Assembly: GCA_026986905.1 (NCBI GenBank)
Contig: JALSNQ010000004.1
Location: forward strand, 1-42,634
From: Thermofilaceae archaeon
GTDB taxonomy: Archaea > Thermoproteota > Thermoprotei > Thermofilales > Thermofilaceae
DNA: 42,634 nt
Direction: 5' to 3'
The notes beneath the pieces were generated by a model that saw nothing but the letters and a program-made list of their open reading frames with translations, did not search any database and was not told where the DNA came from. A program made the position numbers and the translations under genes. Positions 1 through 10,569 of this stretch are shown piece by piece (within the stretch, counting starts at the first letter, position 1; every line of letters begins with the position of its first letter).

Positions 1-67
1 CCACCCAAGGGGGGAGAAGTCGTAACAAGGTGGCCGTAGGGGAACCTGCGGCCGGATCACCTCCTTT
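1..67 (+). rRNA. 16S rRNA, 3' end only
   Basis: The last part of helix 44 and the 3' tail of 16S rRNA are present; the gene begins outside the window. The universally conserved decoding-site stretch around GTCGTAACAAGG lies at 19-30, and the tail ends in GGATCACCTCCTTT at 54-67. The anti-Shine-Dalgarno CACCTCCT is at 58-65. It predicts GGTG/GGAGG-type ribosome binding sites, which are found before many genes in this window. The exact mature 3' end is inferred from the conserved tail. Confidence 0.97.
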
Positions 68-232
68 AGATCCGGTTGGGGCAGACTTGCCTCCTGGCGC
101 GCACACCTCGCCTTTACGCTAACGTGTGATGCAGTCCCGGAGCCTGGGGCTCCTGGACGAAGGGCGTGAGGCCCCTCCTGGGGCACTGTGAGCGCCGTGT
201 GAGAGGAGAAGCGTAGACTGTGCCCGTAGTCC
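68..232 (+). other. 16S-23S internal transcribed spacer, without tRNA
   Basis: About 165 bases separate 16S from mature 23S. I find no tRNA in it, as is common in Crenarchaeota and unlike many Euryarchaeota, which carry tRNA-Ala here. It holds the 5' strand of the pre-23S processing stem (192 onward). The 3' strand of the 16S processing stem should lie near 70-120, but its partner is upstream of the window, so it cannot be assigned. Confidence 0.85.

Positions 233-243
<11 letters not shown>
192..243 (+). other. pre-23S processing stem, 5' strand with bulge-helix-bulge half
   Basis: Bases 192-210 are perfectly complementary to 3325-3343 (19 bp). Bases 218-243 pair with 3292-3317 (26 bp with two G-U pairs). 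Between the two helices, 211-214 pairs with 3318-3321 (4 bp, one G-U). This helix is flanked by a 3-base bulge AGA at 215-217 on this strand and another AGA at 3322-3324 on the other. Two 3-base bulges on opposite strands separated by 4 bp is exactly the bulge-helix-bulge motif cut by archaeal splicing endonuclease. Cleavage inside the bulges would release, and by analogy with other archaea circularise, the pre-23S. Confidence 0.9.
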
Positions 244-3291
<3,048 letters not shown>

Positions 3292-3303
<12 letters not shown>

Positions 3304-3343
3304 GGCTACGGGCACAGGCGCAGATTCTCCTCTCACACGGCGC
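3292..3343 (+). other. pre-23S processing stem, 3' strand with bulge-helix-bulge half
   Basis: This is the partner strand of 192-243: 3292-3317 pairs with 218-243, 3318-3321 pairs with 211-214, bulge AGA is at 3322-3324, and 3325-3343 pairs with 192-210. Together they define the excision site of pre-23S rRNA. Confidence 0.9.
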
Positions 3344-3366
3344 TTCTCTCTGTTTCTCTCATCTTG
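3344..3366 (+). terminator. pyrimidine-rich tract, probable rRNA operon terminator
   Basis: Directly after the processing stem the + strand turns into a T/C-rich run (TTCTCTCTGTTTCTCTCATCTT). Archaeal RNA polymerase terminates at U-rich tracts without needing a hairpin, so this is a reasonable end for the rRNA transcript. No experimental proof; the next gene starts about 100 bases on. Confidence 0.4.
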
Positions 3367-3482
3367 GTGTTCGGTTGTGGCGTTCCGTGTAGGGGCTTGG
3401 AGCGTAGAGCCTCTTCTGTTTCGTTGATCGTCGATGTAAAGTTAGGCTAATGATTTTAGGGAGACCCTCGCAGTCCCCTTTG

Positions 3483-4379
3483 ATGAAGATCTCGGAGATT
3501 CGTGTTGGCCGTTATCCGCCAGCCCTCTACCTGGAGCTGGACAAGCCATTGATCTACGTGGTTAAGGGGATGGCTGAGAAGTGGGTGCGGCACTGCCCCC
3601 TGGTCGACGCTGAGGGCGTGCTTAGGGGGATGGTGTCGATCAGGGACGTCGTCAACTTTCTGGGCGGAGGGGATCTATTCGAGAAGTACGTTGGGGGGAG
3701 GGATCTCTACCGCGCGCTGCGCGAGGTTCACGCGTCCCAGATAAGCTATAAGCCGCCCTACGTTACCCTTGACGACGATTTTAGCGAAGTTGTTGAGATT
3801 ATGCTTGAGCGTAGGGTGGGCGCGCTCGCCGTTGTGGACGGGGATATGAAGCTCCGCGGCGTAATCTCCGAGAGGCACATCGTCTCGCTCTTCTCCGACG
3901 TTAAGACGTATGTGAAGGTGAAAGAGCTCATGAACACGCCCCTCATCTCGCTGCCGCCTGAGGCGTCTATCGTGGAGGGCCAGAGGGTGATGACTAGGCA
4001 CAGGATTAGGCGTGTACCGCTGGTCTCTAATGGCGCGCTTAAGGGGATAGTTACGGTGAAGGATATCGTGAAGTTCTATGCCTCCGAGGACACCCTGAGC
4101 CTCCTGGAGCGGGGAGAGGTGGAGAGGGTGCATGGGACGCCCATGTCGTATATAGCGAGTAGGCCTGTGTACACGGTGGAGCCCCACGAGGATGTGGGGG
4201 ACGCTATAGCTGTAATGAGGAGGCATGGTATCGGGAGCCTAGTTGTAGTGGAGGACGGGAAGCCTGTGGGGATGTTCAGTGAGCGCGACGTTGTCACGAA
4301 GCTGCCCATGATCAAGGGCGTTGAGATATTCGTGGACGAGGCGGAGAAGCGTATAGTGGCTGGCAGGGTGGCGTTTTAA
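3483..4379 (+). CDS. protein with four CBS domains (two Bateman modules)
   Basis: The protein is about 298 residues made almost wholly of four CBS repeats. Their ends read LRGMVSIRDVV, LRGVISERHIV, LKGIVTVKDIV and PVGMFSERDVV, the usual G-hydrophobic-hydrophobic-x-x-x-D/H signature. Paired CBS domains bind adenosine nucleotides, S-adenosylmethionine or similar ligands and act as sensors. No catalytic, transporter or DNA-binding domain is attached, so the partner and ligand are unknown. I prefer the ATG at 3483 (MKISEIRV), which starts at the first structured segment. An in-frame ATG at 3450 would add 11 poorly conserved-looking residues; neither has a convincing ribosome site. It stands between the rRNA operon and a molybdoenzyme gene, with a 96-base gap to the latter. 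Confidence 0.85.
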   Translation: MKISEIRVGRYPPALYLELDKPLIYVVKGMAEKWVRHCPLVDAEGVLRGMVSIRDVVNFLGGGDLFEKYVGGRDLYRALREVHASQISYKPPYVTLDDDFSEVVEIMLERRVGALAVVDGDMKLRGVISERHIVSLFSDVKTYVKVKELMNTPLISLPPEASIVEGQRVMTRHRIRRVPLVSNGALKGIVTVKDIVKFYASEDTLSLLERGEVERVHGTPMSYIASRPVYTVEPHEDVGDAIAVMRRHGIGSLVVVEDGKPVGMFSERDVVTKLPMIKGVEIFVDEAEKRIVAGRVAF

Positions 4380-4475
4380 CGTAAACCATGCTCTTGTTTC
4401 CCCCTCTCCTGCCGTAGCCGCGCCGGCTAGGGGTTGCCTGCGGCTAGACCGGGGCTGGTTAGGGGTCTGGGGTCC

Positions 4476-6419
4476 ATGAGGCTTGTCCCCACTGTTTGCC
4501 CACGGGACTGCTATGATACTTGCTTCCTCCTTGCGGAGGTGAGAGGCGGCAGGGTTGCCCGCGTCCTAGGGGACTCTACGAGTAGGGTTACGAGGGGTTT
4601 CACCTGTGCCAGGGGCGCGGCGGACCATTTGAGGCTTTATAGGAACAGGGTGCTCTACCCACACCTTAGGGAGGGGAGGAAGCCTGGCATGCGGTTCAGG
4701 AGGATTTCATGGGATGAGGCGCTAGACGTTGTCTCGGAGAAGCTTAGTGAGGCCATAGAGGAGAGGGGGAGCGGCGCGGTGCTACATATAGACTACGCGG
4801 GCAACATGGGCCTGTTAACCCAGTATTTTCCGCTAAGGCTCTGGAACTTTATAGGCTCCGCGTCGACGGACTACTCTATATGCAGCAACTCTGGCCACGA
4901 GGCCCTGGCTTTACACTATGGCTTAAGCTACGGCGCCGAGCCAGAGGAGCTTGCAGGCGCTAAGCTGGCCGTGTTCTGGGGCTTTAACGCGGCGGTCAGC
5001 GCTCCCCATCTCTGGGCTCTAGCCCTAGAGTCTCGGAGGAGCGGCGGGCTAATTGTCGCCGTAGATCCTAGGAGGAGTGAGACCTGTGCCAGATCCGATC
5101 TCTGGGTCGCGCCTAGACCGGGGAGCGACGTCGCCCTTGCCTACGGCGTGATCTACTGGCTTGTTAAGGAAGGATTTGTTGACGAGGGCTTTGTGGAAAA
5201 GTGGACGGTCGGCTACGACCGCTTATTGAGAGAGGCTGAGAAGTGGGCTCCGGAGAGAGTGCAGAGGGTTACAGGGGTTCCCGGGGACGTTGTGAGGAAG
5301 CTTGCACGCCTTTATGGGGAGAGGAAGCCCAGCGTCACCCTCATCGGGTTCGGCATGCAGAAAAGCGTTGTAGGCGCCGAGGCCGTTAGGGCGGTGGCCC
5401 TTATACCGGCCCTGCTGGGTATTCACCGGGGCTTCTATTACTCCAACAGTAGGGGGTGGCTCGTTGACCTGGAGTATATATCTGGTCTTCGCTTCTGGAA
5501 GCCCTCGCGGATTGTCAGCCAGGTTGGTGTGGCGGATCTCATTGATAGAGGAGAGTTCGCCTTCATATTCGTCTACAACATGAACCCGCTCTTGACTCTG
5601 CCCGCGCAAGAAGTTTTAAGGCGGGGCTTGCTGAGGAAGGACGTTTTCGTGGTTGTTTATGAAACTCATTGGACGGAGACCGCGGAGTACGCTGACCTCG
5701 TCTTGCCCGCTCCAACATATCTCGAGAAGGACGACGTCGTTGTTTCTTACTCCCACGGGTATGTTAGACTGTCGAAGCGTGCCGTAGAGCCTCTTGGGGA
5801 AAGTCTTGAAGAGTATAAATTTATGTTTCTCTTAGCGGGGAGGCTCGGCATAAAAGATCGCAGGCTCCTCGAGGATCCCTGGAGTGTTTTAGAAAAAGCC
5901 TTGGAGAATGCCTTCGTGGACGGGGATTTTGGGGATCTGTTGAAGGGTAAAGTGTTGAAGCTTAGGTCTAGGAGCAGGTCTGAGTACCAGACGCCCAGCG
6001 GGAAGATAGAGTTATGGTCTTCTGTAGCCGAGGAGAGGGGTATATACCCGCTGCCCCAGCAAGCAGATGTGGGCGGCGACGGTTTTGTCCTGCTGAACTC
6101 CGCGACCCCGAAGTATACCCACACGCAGTTCCGGGAAGTTTACGGCGAAACCCCAGCCGTCATCCACTTAAATCCCATGGATGCTGAGAAGCTCGGCGTG
6201 GGGGAGGGGGACTTAGTGGTCGTCTACAATGATTATGGGGAGGTTCTGCTCAAGGCGTTCCCGAGTGTTGATGTCCCTGAGGGGGTTGTTTGGACGCCTA
6301 GGCAGCTTAAGGGCTTAGACGGCACCCCTCTTAACGCTCTTTTCCCGACTAGTGTCCAAGAAATAGGGGGAGGCCCGGTCTTTAACAGCGTAAGAGTATG
6401 GGTGAGGCGTGCCCGCTAG
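4476..6419 (+). CDS. molybdopterin-dependent oxidoreductase, DMSO reductase family catalytic subunit
   Basis: The 647-residue protein has the N-terminal [4Fe-4S] motif C8-x3-C12-x3-C16-x27-C44 (start VCPRDCYDTC). It also has the family's Mo/W-bisPGD domains, including VAVDPRRSETCARSDLWVAPRPGSD-type cofactor contacts, and the C-terminal molydopterin dinucleotide-binding domain (VHLNPMDAEKLGV-like segment near residue 555). The region that normally supplies the metal ligand reads ICSNSGHEAL near residue 143, so a Cys or Ser ligand is possible. There is no Tat signal, so the enzyme is probably cytoplasmic. No Fe-S or membrane subunit gene is adjacent, so the substrate cannot be told: formate-, polysulfide/thiosulfate- or acetylene-hydratase-like relatives are all possible. 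The ATG at 4476 leaves the Fe-S motif at the very N-terminus; a TTG at 4434 would add 14 residues. moaA for the cofactor lies at 26.3 kb. Confidence 0.85.
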   Translation: MRLVPTVCPRDCYDTCFLLAEVRGGRVARVLGDSTSRVTRGFTCARGAADHLRLYRNRVLYPHLREGRKPGMRFRRISWDEALDVVSEKLSEAIEERGSGAVLHIDYAGNMGLLTQYFPLRLWNFIGSASTDYSICSNSGHEALALHYGLSYGAEPEELAGAKLAVFWGFNAAVSAPHLWALALESRRSGGLIVAVDPRRSETCARSDLWVAPRPGSDVALAYGVIYWLVKEGFVDEGFVEKWTVGYDRLLREAEKWAPERVQRVTGVPGDVVRKLARLYGERKPSVTLIGFGMQKSVVGAEAVRAVALIPALLGIHRGFYYSNSRGWLVDLEYISGLRFWKPSRIVSQVGVADLIDRGEFAFIFVYNMNPLLTLPAQEVLRRGLLRKDVFVVVYETHWTETAEYADLVLPAPTYLEKDDVVVSYSHGYVRLSKRAVEPLGESLEEYKFMFLLAGRLGIKDRRLLEDPWSVLEKALENAFVDGDFGDLLKGKVLKLRSRSRSEYQTPSGKIELWSSVAEERGIYPLPQQADVGGDGFVLLNSATPKYTHTQFREVYGETPAVIHLNPMDAEKLGVGEGDLVVVYNDYGEVLLKAFPSVDVPEGVVWTPRQLKGLDGTPLNALFPTSVQEIGGGPVFNSVRVWVRRAR

Positions 6420-6506
6420 CTGGGCGGCTCACCGCCTTTTCCGCCGGGTCTTTGAAGCCGGGACGTTTCCCGAGTATAGACTTGGTTGTTGGCGCCAATA
6501 CCGGGG

Positions 6507-6546
6507 GATGCTTGCAAGGGCCGTGGAGAAACCACCGGCTAACAGG
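6507..6546 (-). terminator. possible tRNA terminator hairpin
   Basis: On the minus strand just after the tRNA CCA end there is a short inverted repeat, CCACC/GGTGG around an 8-base loop, followed by TTTCTCC. It could help end the tRNA transcript. Archaeal termination does not require a hairpin, so this is only suggestive. Confidence 0.25.
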
Positions 6547-6552
6547 TGGTGT

Positions 6553-6658
6553 TGGTGCGGCCGCCGGGATTTGAACCCGGGTTCTGCGGCTTTCCTCCAG
6601 GGCCGTCGCGGCGGCCAAGATGGGGGGCCGCCATCCTACCAGACTAGACCACGGCCGC
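6553..6658 (-). tRNA. tRNA-Gly, anticodon most simply CCC, with a 29-base intron
   Basis: Read on the minus strand: acceptor GCGGCCG (6658-6652) pairs with CGGCCGC. The D arm is GTCT...GGAT. The anticodon stem GCGGC pairs with GCCGC (6590-6586). The T arm is CCGGG-TTCAAAT-CCCGG, discriminator A, and CCA is encoded at 6555-6553. Removing a 29-base insert at 37/38 (about 6620-6592) leaves 74 bases before CCA and the loop CCCCCAA, which gives anticodon CCC with C rather than U at position 33. The acceptor sequence and discriminator match archaeal glycine tRNAs. The intron folds as GGCCG/CGGCC, but I could not draw a clean bulge-helix-bulge, so the junction may be off by one or more bases. Confidence 0.8.
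6592..6620 (-). other. tRNA-Gly intron (approximate limits)
   Basis: The insert lies between positions 37 and 38 of the anticodon loop. It contains an internal GGCCG/CGGCC helix, and its 3' part TGGAGG can pair with CCCCCA of the anticodon loop except for one C-A mismatch. The limits follow from the need to restore a 7-base loop. Confidence 0.6.
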
Positions 6659-6680
6659 TGGGTTAGATATTTCTCCGGGG

Positions 6681-6688
6681 ATTTATAT
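6681..6688 (-). promoter_or_regulatory. TATA box of tRNA-Gly
   Basis: ATATAAAT on the minus strand lies 23-30 bases before the first base of the tRNA, the standard archaeal TATA distance. Confidence 0.65.
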
Positions 6689-6735
6689 CGATTATTTTGT
6701 TTGAGGAGAAGAAATCACCGTAAACTTGGCGTTTT

Positions 6736-7149
6736 TTAGCCTCGGGGACTTTCCTCCTCTACGAGGATGGTATAGTTGGGGTCTTTTAGTGCTTTATGAT
6801 TAAGCTCCCTTGGGGAGAGGGTGCGGTTTTCCTCCACGACCTTCTCTAACAGGTCTCTTATCTCGCGGTCAAGTCGAGGAGTCTCGCACGTGTATTTTAT
6901 GCAGCCCCTCTTCTCGTCCCGTATAGCGCACCCCTCCTCCTCGAGTTTCTCGATTATATCTGGTAGCTCTACTATGTAGAAGCCGAAGCTCTCGCCGCGG
7001 TAGCTTAAATTGGTGATTCTCTTACCCCGCGTATTTAGGGACACGCTATCTGCCAGGAAGAGTATCCGGGAGATGTAGAAGGGATGTGTGCAGCCCAGCC
7101 GGGCCATAAGGTATCTGACAAGTTTCTCGTCTAGTTTTTCGGTTGTCAT
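6736..7149 (-). CDS. small winged-helix-like protein, possibly Panacea/SocA-like
   Basis: This 137-residue protein is probably soluble. Residues 25-75 (FYISRILFLADSVS..., NLSYRGESFGFYIVELPDII, EKLEEEGCAI) recall the helical core of Panacea/DUF4065 (SocA antitoxin-like) proteins, where a helix ends in LLYLAD and a YxxGPFG-type segment follows. That resemblance is by eye only, and function is unknown. No toxin-like partner is adjacent on the same strand. It is transcribed divergently from the GNAT fusion gene, with an AT-rich shared region (TTTATATATC, 7201-7210) that can read as TATA on either strand. The RNA leader for this gene would then be about 25-30 bases. Confidence 0.6.
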   Translation of the reverse strand: MTTEKLDEKLVRYLMARLGCTHPFYISRILFLADSVSLNTRGKRITNLSYRGESFGFYIVELPDIIEKLEEEGCAIRDEKRGCIKYTCETPRLDREIRDLLEKVVEENRTLSPRELNHKALKDPNYTILVEEESPRG

Positions 7150-7200
7150 GCTAAGAGGTATATGTTAGGGGGTAGGAGGTTTAGGGTTTTCCTGCCGTAG

Positions 7201-7210
7201 TTTATATATC
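7201..7210 (+). promoter_or_regulatory. TATA box, leaderless start of the GNAT fusion gene
   Basis: TTTATATATC is centred about 26 bases before the GTG at 7231, so transcription should begin at or next to that codon and the mRNA is likely leaderless. The element is nearly symmetrical and could also serve the divergent gene. Confidence 0.5.
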
Positions 7211-7230
7211 AATCCATCGATTTCCAACTG

Positions 7231-10200
7231 GTGGTTTATCTGGACTATATAATACGCAGCTATACTGCCGACGATGCAGACGCGCTGGCCAAGCTCTTCA
7301 ACGAGAGCCAGGAGGGATGGCCCGGCGGCTTCACGGGGGGAGCTAGGCTTACAGGGGAAAAAGTGCACGAGTGGCTGTCCCGGTCAAACAACATGCTTAT
7401 ACTCGTTGCCGAGGCCGGGGGCGAGATAGTTGGTTTCATGCAGCTTACAAGGCACTGGGCGGACCCCTACGCCGGCTATGTGAAGCTTCTCAACGTGCAT
7501 CCCCGGTATAGAGGGAGGGGCATAGGCACACGGCTCTTAAAGGGAGCTCTTGAAGCCGTAATGAGGGAGGGGCTTTTACGGCTCGACCTCCACACCTGGG
7601 GCGGCAACGAGAGGGCGCTTAGGCTCTACAAGAAGATGGGGTTCATGTGGGTGCCCGGGACTAGTGTTTACATGCAAAATTACCTCCCTTCACTGGCCCT
7701 CTTCCCGGGTTTCAGGGATCTAGTGGAAGACTGGAGCCGCATGCTAGCCTTCGAGAAGAACTTTGAGCCAAAAGAAGACGGGGTTGAGAGGCATGGACGC
7801 AAGGTCTTTCTGTACCGATGGGGGGATGGCCGCATGCTGGTTGCAGACTATAGGAGCTGGCGTGTATGCGGAGCCTATTGGGGGGAGGGAGGCGTAGAGG
7901 TGTGGACGCGGGAAAAGGTGTTGAGAGGCTTTTCCGAGGAGATGCTGGGCATAGTGGAGGGAGTCGAGGTTGCCGGCGTGTGGTCTAGTGAAGGTGTTGA
8001 AGTGGGCGGCTTAGAGAGTGGAGGGGGGCGGGTGAAGGCCAGGTTCAGGGTGAAGCCTGGAGTGAGGAGGATGAGTGGGGAAGAGCCTCGCCGCGCGGTG
8101 GGCCTCCTGGTCGCGGTTGGGGGGCGCAGAGCAGTAGTGGCGTCTGGCTTTGAGGACTTCGAGCCCTTAGAGGTTGAGGCATATAGGCCTGCCGTGCTGC
8201 CTAGGAGAGGCGGCGAGCTGAGTGTTTCACTGGTCAACAGGAGCGGCACCCCAATCACCGTGTCTGTGCCGAGCCTCGGGGTAGAGTCCAGGCGCGTAGA
8301 AGGGGGCGACGGGTTAACGTTGGAGCTTAGAGCCGGCGGATCGTGGCCTGAGTATAGGAAGAGCATCTTCTACATAGCGTCTAGGGGGGACGAGGAGGGG
8401 GTGTTCCACGTAGACGTCGCCGTTCCCGTAGATGATGCGTGGAGAGTGGGCTACACCGTCGACAGGGATCATCTGGTAGTCGCGCTTGGGGGCTACTTGG
8501 CGAAGGTCTCTCTAAAGGGGGGAAGAGTCTCTATTAGTAGACGGGGGCGCGGCATAGTTCATCTAAGTGAAGCAGTAGGGCCCCCTACCTGGCCGAACAT
8601 TGTTGAGAATAAGCGTTTTGACATAACCCTTAGTGAACGTGAAGGGATGCTTGTCGCGGAGCTTACGGCCTATCTAGAGGAGATTGGAGCCGTTTTCCGT
8701 AAAAGGGTTACATTCGCAAGGAGTACTCCAAGGCTTTTTGTAGAGTATTTTCTCAGAGCGTATAGCGATGGGGAGAGGGTTCTGTCTATAGATGCATGGG
8801 GGTCTAGTGGCATGGAAGACGAGATGGTTATACCGATCCTAGGGAACCTCGTGGGCTTCGACGTGCTTCCAGGCGAAACTGCGCCCGGCAGGTATGTCAT
8901 GCCCTTTAGGCCTAGAGAGTACTGTGAGGAGTGGGGGTATAAACGCTACGTGGACGGGGTCTCGGTCGCCACGGCGTGGAGCAGGGAAGGGCTAGAGAAC
9001 GTAGGGTACAGCTGGAGTAGCTTGCCCTCTCTAAGATATAAAGTACACCTTAAGAGGGGGGAGGAGAAGCGCGTAGCATACTATGCCGTTGATGTAGGAG
9101 AATTCCCGTGGAGTCATGCTAGGAGCATGTATCTGCGTTTAGGCGGGGAAAAGAGGTGCAACGAGTTTGTGCGGGAGCTGGAGCCCGTGTTAAGTCCCAG
9201 TATAATAGCTGTAGGTGCTCGGGAAACTATTGAGGTCGAATTTACCACATGGAGGAAGAGGGGTACCCGAGGCCGTATTATAATAAAGAATACAAGCCTT
9301 AACATAGACGAGAATAGAGAGTTCTATGTGGATGCCGACAAAAGATCCGAGAAAATTAGGCTTGTGGTCGAGGCGCGGGAACACGGCGTGTACCCCCTCG
9401 AGGTAGTCGTAGACAGTACCCACCGGGTCGAGAAGCGGAAACTGTACTTGGCTGCACTCTGGGGGCAGGGAAGTGTGCGTATCCGCGGCGGGGAGGTGGA
9501 TAATGGCCTGGTCTCCTTCAAGGTGGATCCCGAGTATATGGGAGTGCTGTACTCGCTCACGCTGCAGGGTTTTGAGAACATGTATACGCCGTATCCCACG
9601 CCGGGTACATTTGAATGGCTAAACCCCTGGTACGGTGGCGTGCAACTAGATTTCATGAAGGCGCAGTTGTGGAGGGAAAAGTGGAAGCTCAGGAGAATCG
9701 TGGGGGATCTCGTCTCCGGGGTGGAGAGTAGTACCGTGATATCAAGGCTTGAAAGCCCCTGCAGAGGGCTCGAGGTGAAACAGCAGTTTCTGACGATGCC
9801 TAACAGCAATCTCCTCCTTTACCGCCTTATTCTAGAGAATAGGACTGGAAGGATAATAGAGGCGGAGCCCTACGTGTATATATACGTAAAGCCGGGAGGC
9901 AGACTTCGCAATTCCTTCAAACTCGATGCTGGGCCGGAAAGCTATGCTTGGAGGAGGCATGGAGAAGTGTACGATGAACCGTATAAATTGTCGAAGCAGG
10001 GATTCGCGTACATCGGCGATGAGGAATGGGGTGTCGCCGCGATAGCTGCAAGTAGTGACCTCGGTGTCGGAGTGATGTGTTATGGTGAAAGGGGATGCCA
10101 CTTCTGGCTGCAGAACATGGAGGATAGGGTTTCAGTGAAGCCCGGTGAAACTGTGGCTAGGGAGGCGTACATAGTGTTAAAGTGGCCGGAATTAAAGGGT

Positions 10201-10278
10201 GAAGTGGAGGGCTTAGCGCCCCTCTCTGGGAAGACGTTGGAGTATGCCTTACGAAAACCCTATAAACCGGGTAAATAA
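7231..10278 (+). CDS. GNAT acetyltransferase fused to a large beta-rich region
   Basis: The protein has 1015 residues. Residues 5-150 are a GNAT N-acetyltransferase domain: the acetyl-CoA-binding motif NVHPRYRGRGIGTRLL is at about 88-103, followed by LDLHTWGGNERALRLYKKMGF, the typical NxxAxxLYxKxGF ending. The remaining ~860 residues are not recognised. They look beta-rich, with stretches such as VSLVNRSGTPITVSVPSLG and RIIIKNTSLNIDENREFYVD like immunoglobulin/fibronectin-type strands, and a last third rich in Trp/Tyr that recalls sugar-binding beta-sandwich folds. There is no signal peptide or membrane segment, so it is probably cytoplasmic. The GTG start is supported by the TATA box 20-30 bases upstream. 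The substrate (protein, sugar or small molecule) is unknown. Its stop codon sits inside the palindrome that precedes the next operon. Confidence 0.8.
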   Translation: MVYLDYIIRSYTADDADALAKLFNESQEGWPGGFTGGARLTGEKVHEWLSRSNNMLILVAEAGGEIVGFMQLTRHWADPYAGYVKLLNVHPRYRGRGIGTRLLKGALEAVMREGLLRLDLHTWGGNERALRLYKKMGFMWVPGTSVYMQNYLPSLALFPGFRDLVEDWSRMLAFEKNFEPKEDGVERHGRKVFLYRWGDGRMLVADYRSWRVCGAYWGEGGVEVWTREKVLRGFSEEMLGIVEGVEVAGVWSSEGVEVGGLESGGGRVKARFRVKPGVRRMSGEEPRRAVGLLVAVGGRRAVVASGFEDFEPLEVEAYRPAVLPRRGGELSVSLVNRSGTPITVSVPSLGVESRRVEGGDGLTLELRAGGSWPEYRKSIFYIASRGDEEGVFHVDVAVPVDDAWRVGYTVDRDHLVVALGGYLAKVSLKGGRVSISRRGRGIVHLSEAVGPPTWPNIVENKRFDITLSEREGMLVAELTAYLEEIGAVFRKRVTFARSTPRLFVEYFLRAYSDGERVLSIDAWGSSGMEDEMVIPILGNLVGFDVLPGETAPGRYVMPFRPREYCEEWGYKRYVDGVSVATAWSREGLENVGYSWSSLPSLRYKVHLKRGEEKRVAYYAVDVGEFPWSHARSMYLRLGGEKRCNEFVRELEPVLSPSIIAVGARETIEVEFTTWRKRGTRGRIIIKNTSLNIDENREFYVDADKRSEKIRLVVEAREHGVYPLEVVVDSTHRVEKRKLYLAALWGQGSVRIRGGEVDNGLVSFKVDPEYMGVLYSLTLQGFENMYTPYPTPGTFEWLNPWYGGVQLDFMKAQLWREKWKLRRIVGDLVSGVESSTVISRLESPCRGLEVKQQFLTMPNSNLLLYRLILENRTGRIIEAEPYVYIYVKPGGRLRNSFKLDAGPESYAWRRHGEVYDEPYKLSKQGFAYIGDEEWGVAAIAASSDLGVGVMCYGERGCHFWLQNMEDRVSVKPGETVAREAYIVLKWPELKGEVEGLAPLSGKTLEYALRKPYKPGK

Positions 10279-10298
10279 TTATTTACCGGGGTAAATAA
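10261..10298 (+). promoter_or_regulatory. TATA box and palindromic operator candidate before the ArsR operon
   Basis: TATAAACC at 10261-10268 is followed by the perfect 18-bp palindrome GGTAAATAATTATTTACC (10270-10287). A third copy of the half-site, GGTAAATAA, is at 10290-10298, directly before the ATG at 10300. A repressor bound here would sit between the TATA box and the predicted transcription start near 10290. The operon encodes an ArsR-type regulator two codons into its second gene, so autoregulation at this site is the simplest inference. Confidence 0.5.
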
Positions 10299-10299
10299 A

Positions 10300-10569
10300 A
10301 TGTATCCTTCATGTAGATGTTTTATAGACCTCCTCTTTGATCCACCTCCTCCCATGCCTATAGACTTTATCTCGGTTTTGCTAGGCCTAGTCTTTACTGT
10401 CCTGATCCTGCTGCTCCTGGTATGGCTTCTCCACCCTTCCTCCCGTGAGGACGATTTACAGTACGGCGTGGCGAGTAAACATCAAGAAGAGCTCATGGAG
10501 GAGCTGCTCTCCGAAATAAAGAAGCTTCGAAGGGAGATCGAAGAATTGAGGAGGGAGCTTGAGGAGTGA
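10300..10569 (+). CDS. small single-span membrane protein with cytoplasmic coiled coil
   Basis: The protein has 89 residues, or 71 if the ATG at 10354 (MPIDFISVLLG) is used. A hydrophobic span at about residues 20-45 is followed by a highly charged helix (EELMEELLSEIKKLRREIE, residues 63-81) with leucine heptads typical of a coiled coil. Arginines after the span suggest the coiled coil is cytoplasmic. It begins the ArsR operon, and its stop codon overlaps the GTG of the regulator gene, so the two are translationally coupled. It may anchor or oligomerise a partner; no family recognised. Confidence 0.65.
   Translation: MYPSCRCFIDLLFDPPPPMPIDFISVLLGLVFTVLILLLLVWLLHPSSREDDLQYGVASKHQEELMEELLSEIKKLRREIEELRRELEE

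Noticed and set aside
3344-3449. 5S rRNA after 23S
   Set aside because: No sequence resembling 5S is present; in Crenarchaeota 5S is usually unlinked.
6382-6666. Open frames over the tRNA-Gly region
   Set aside because: They overlap a well-folded tRNA on the minus strand and have no ribosome site or recognisable product.
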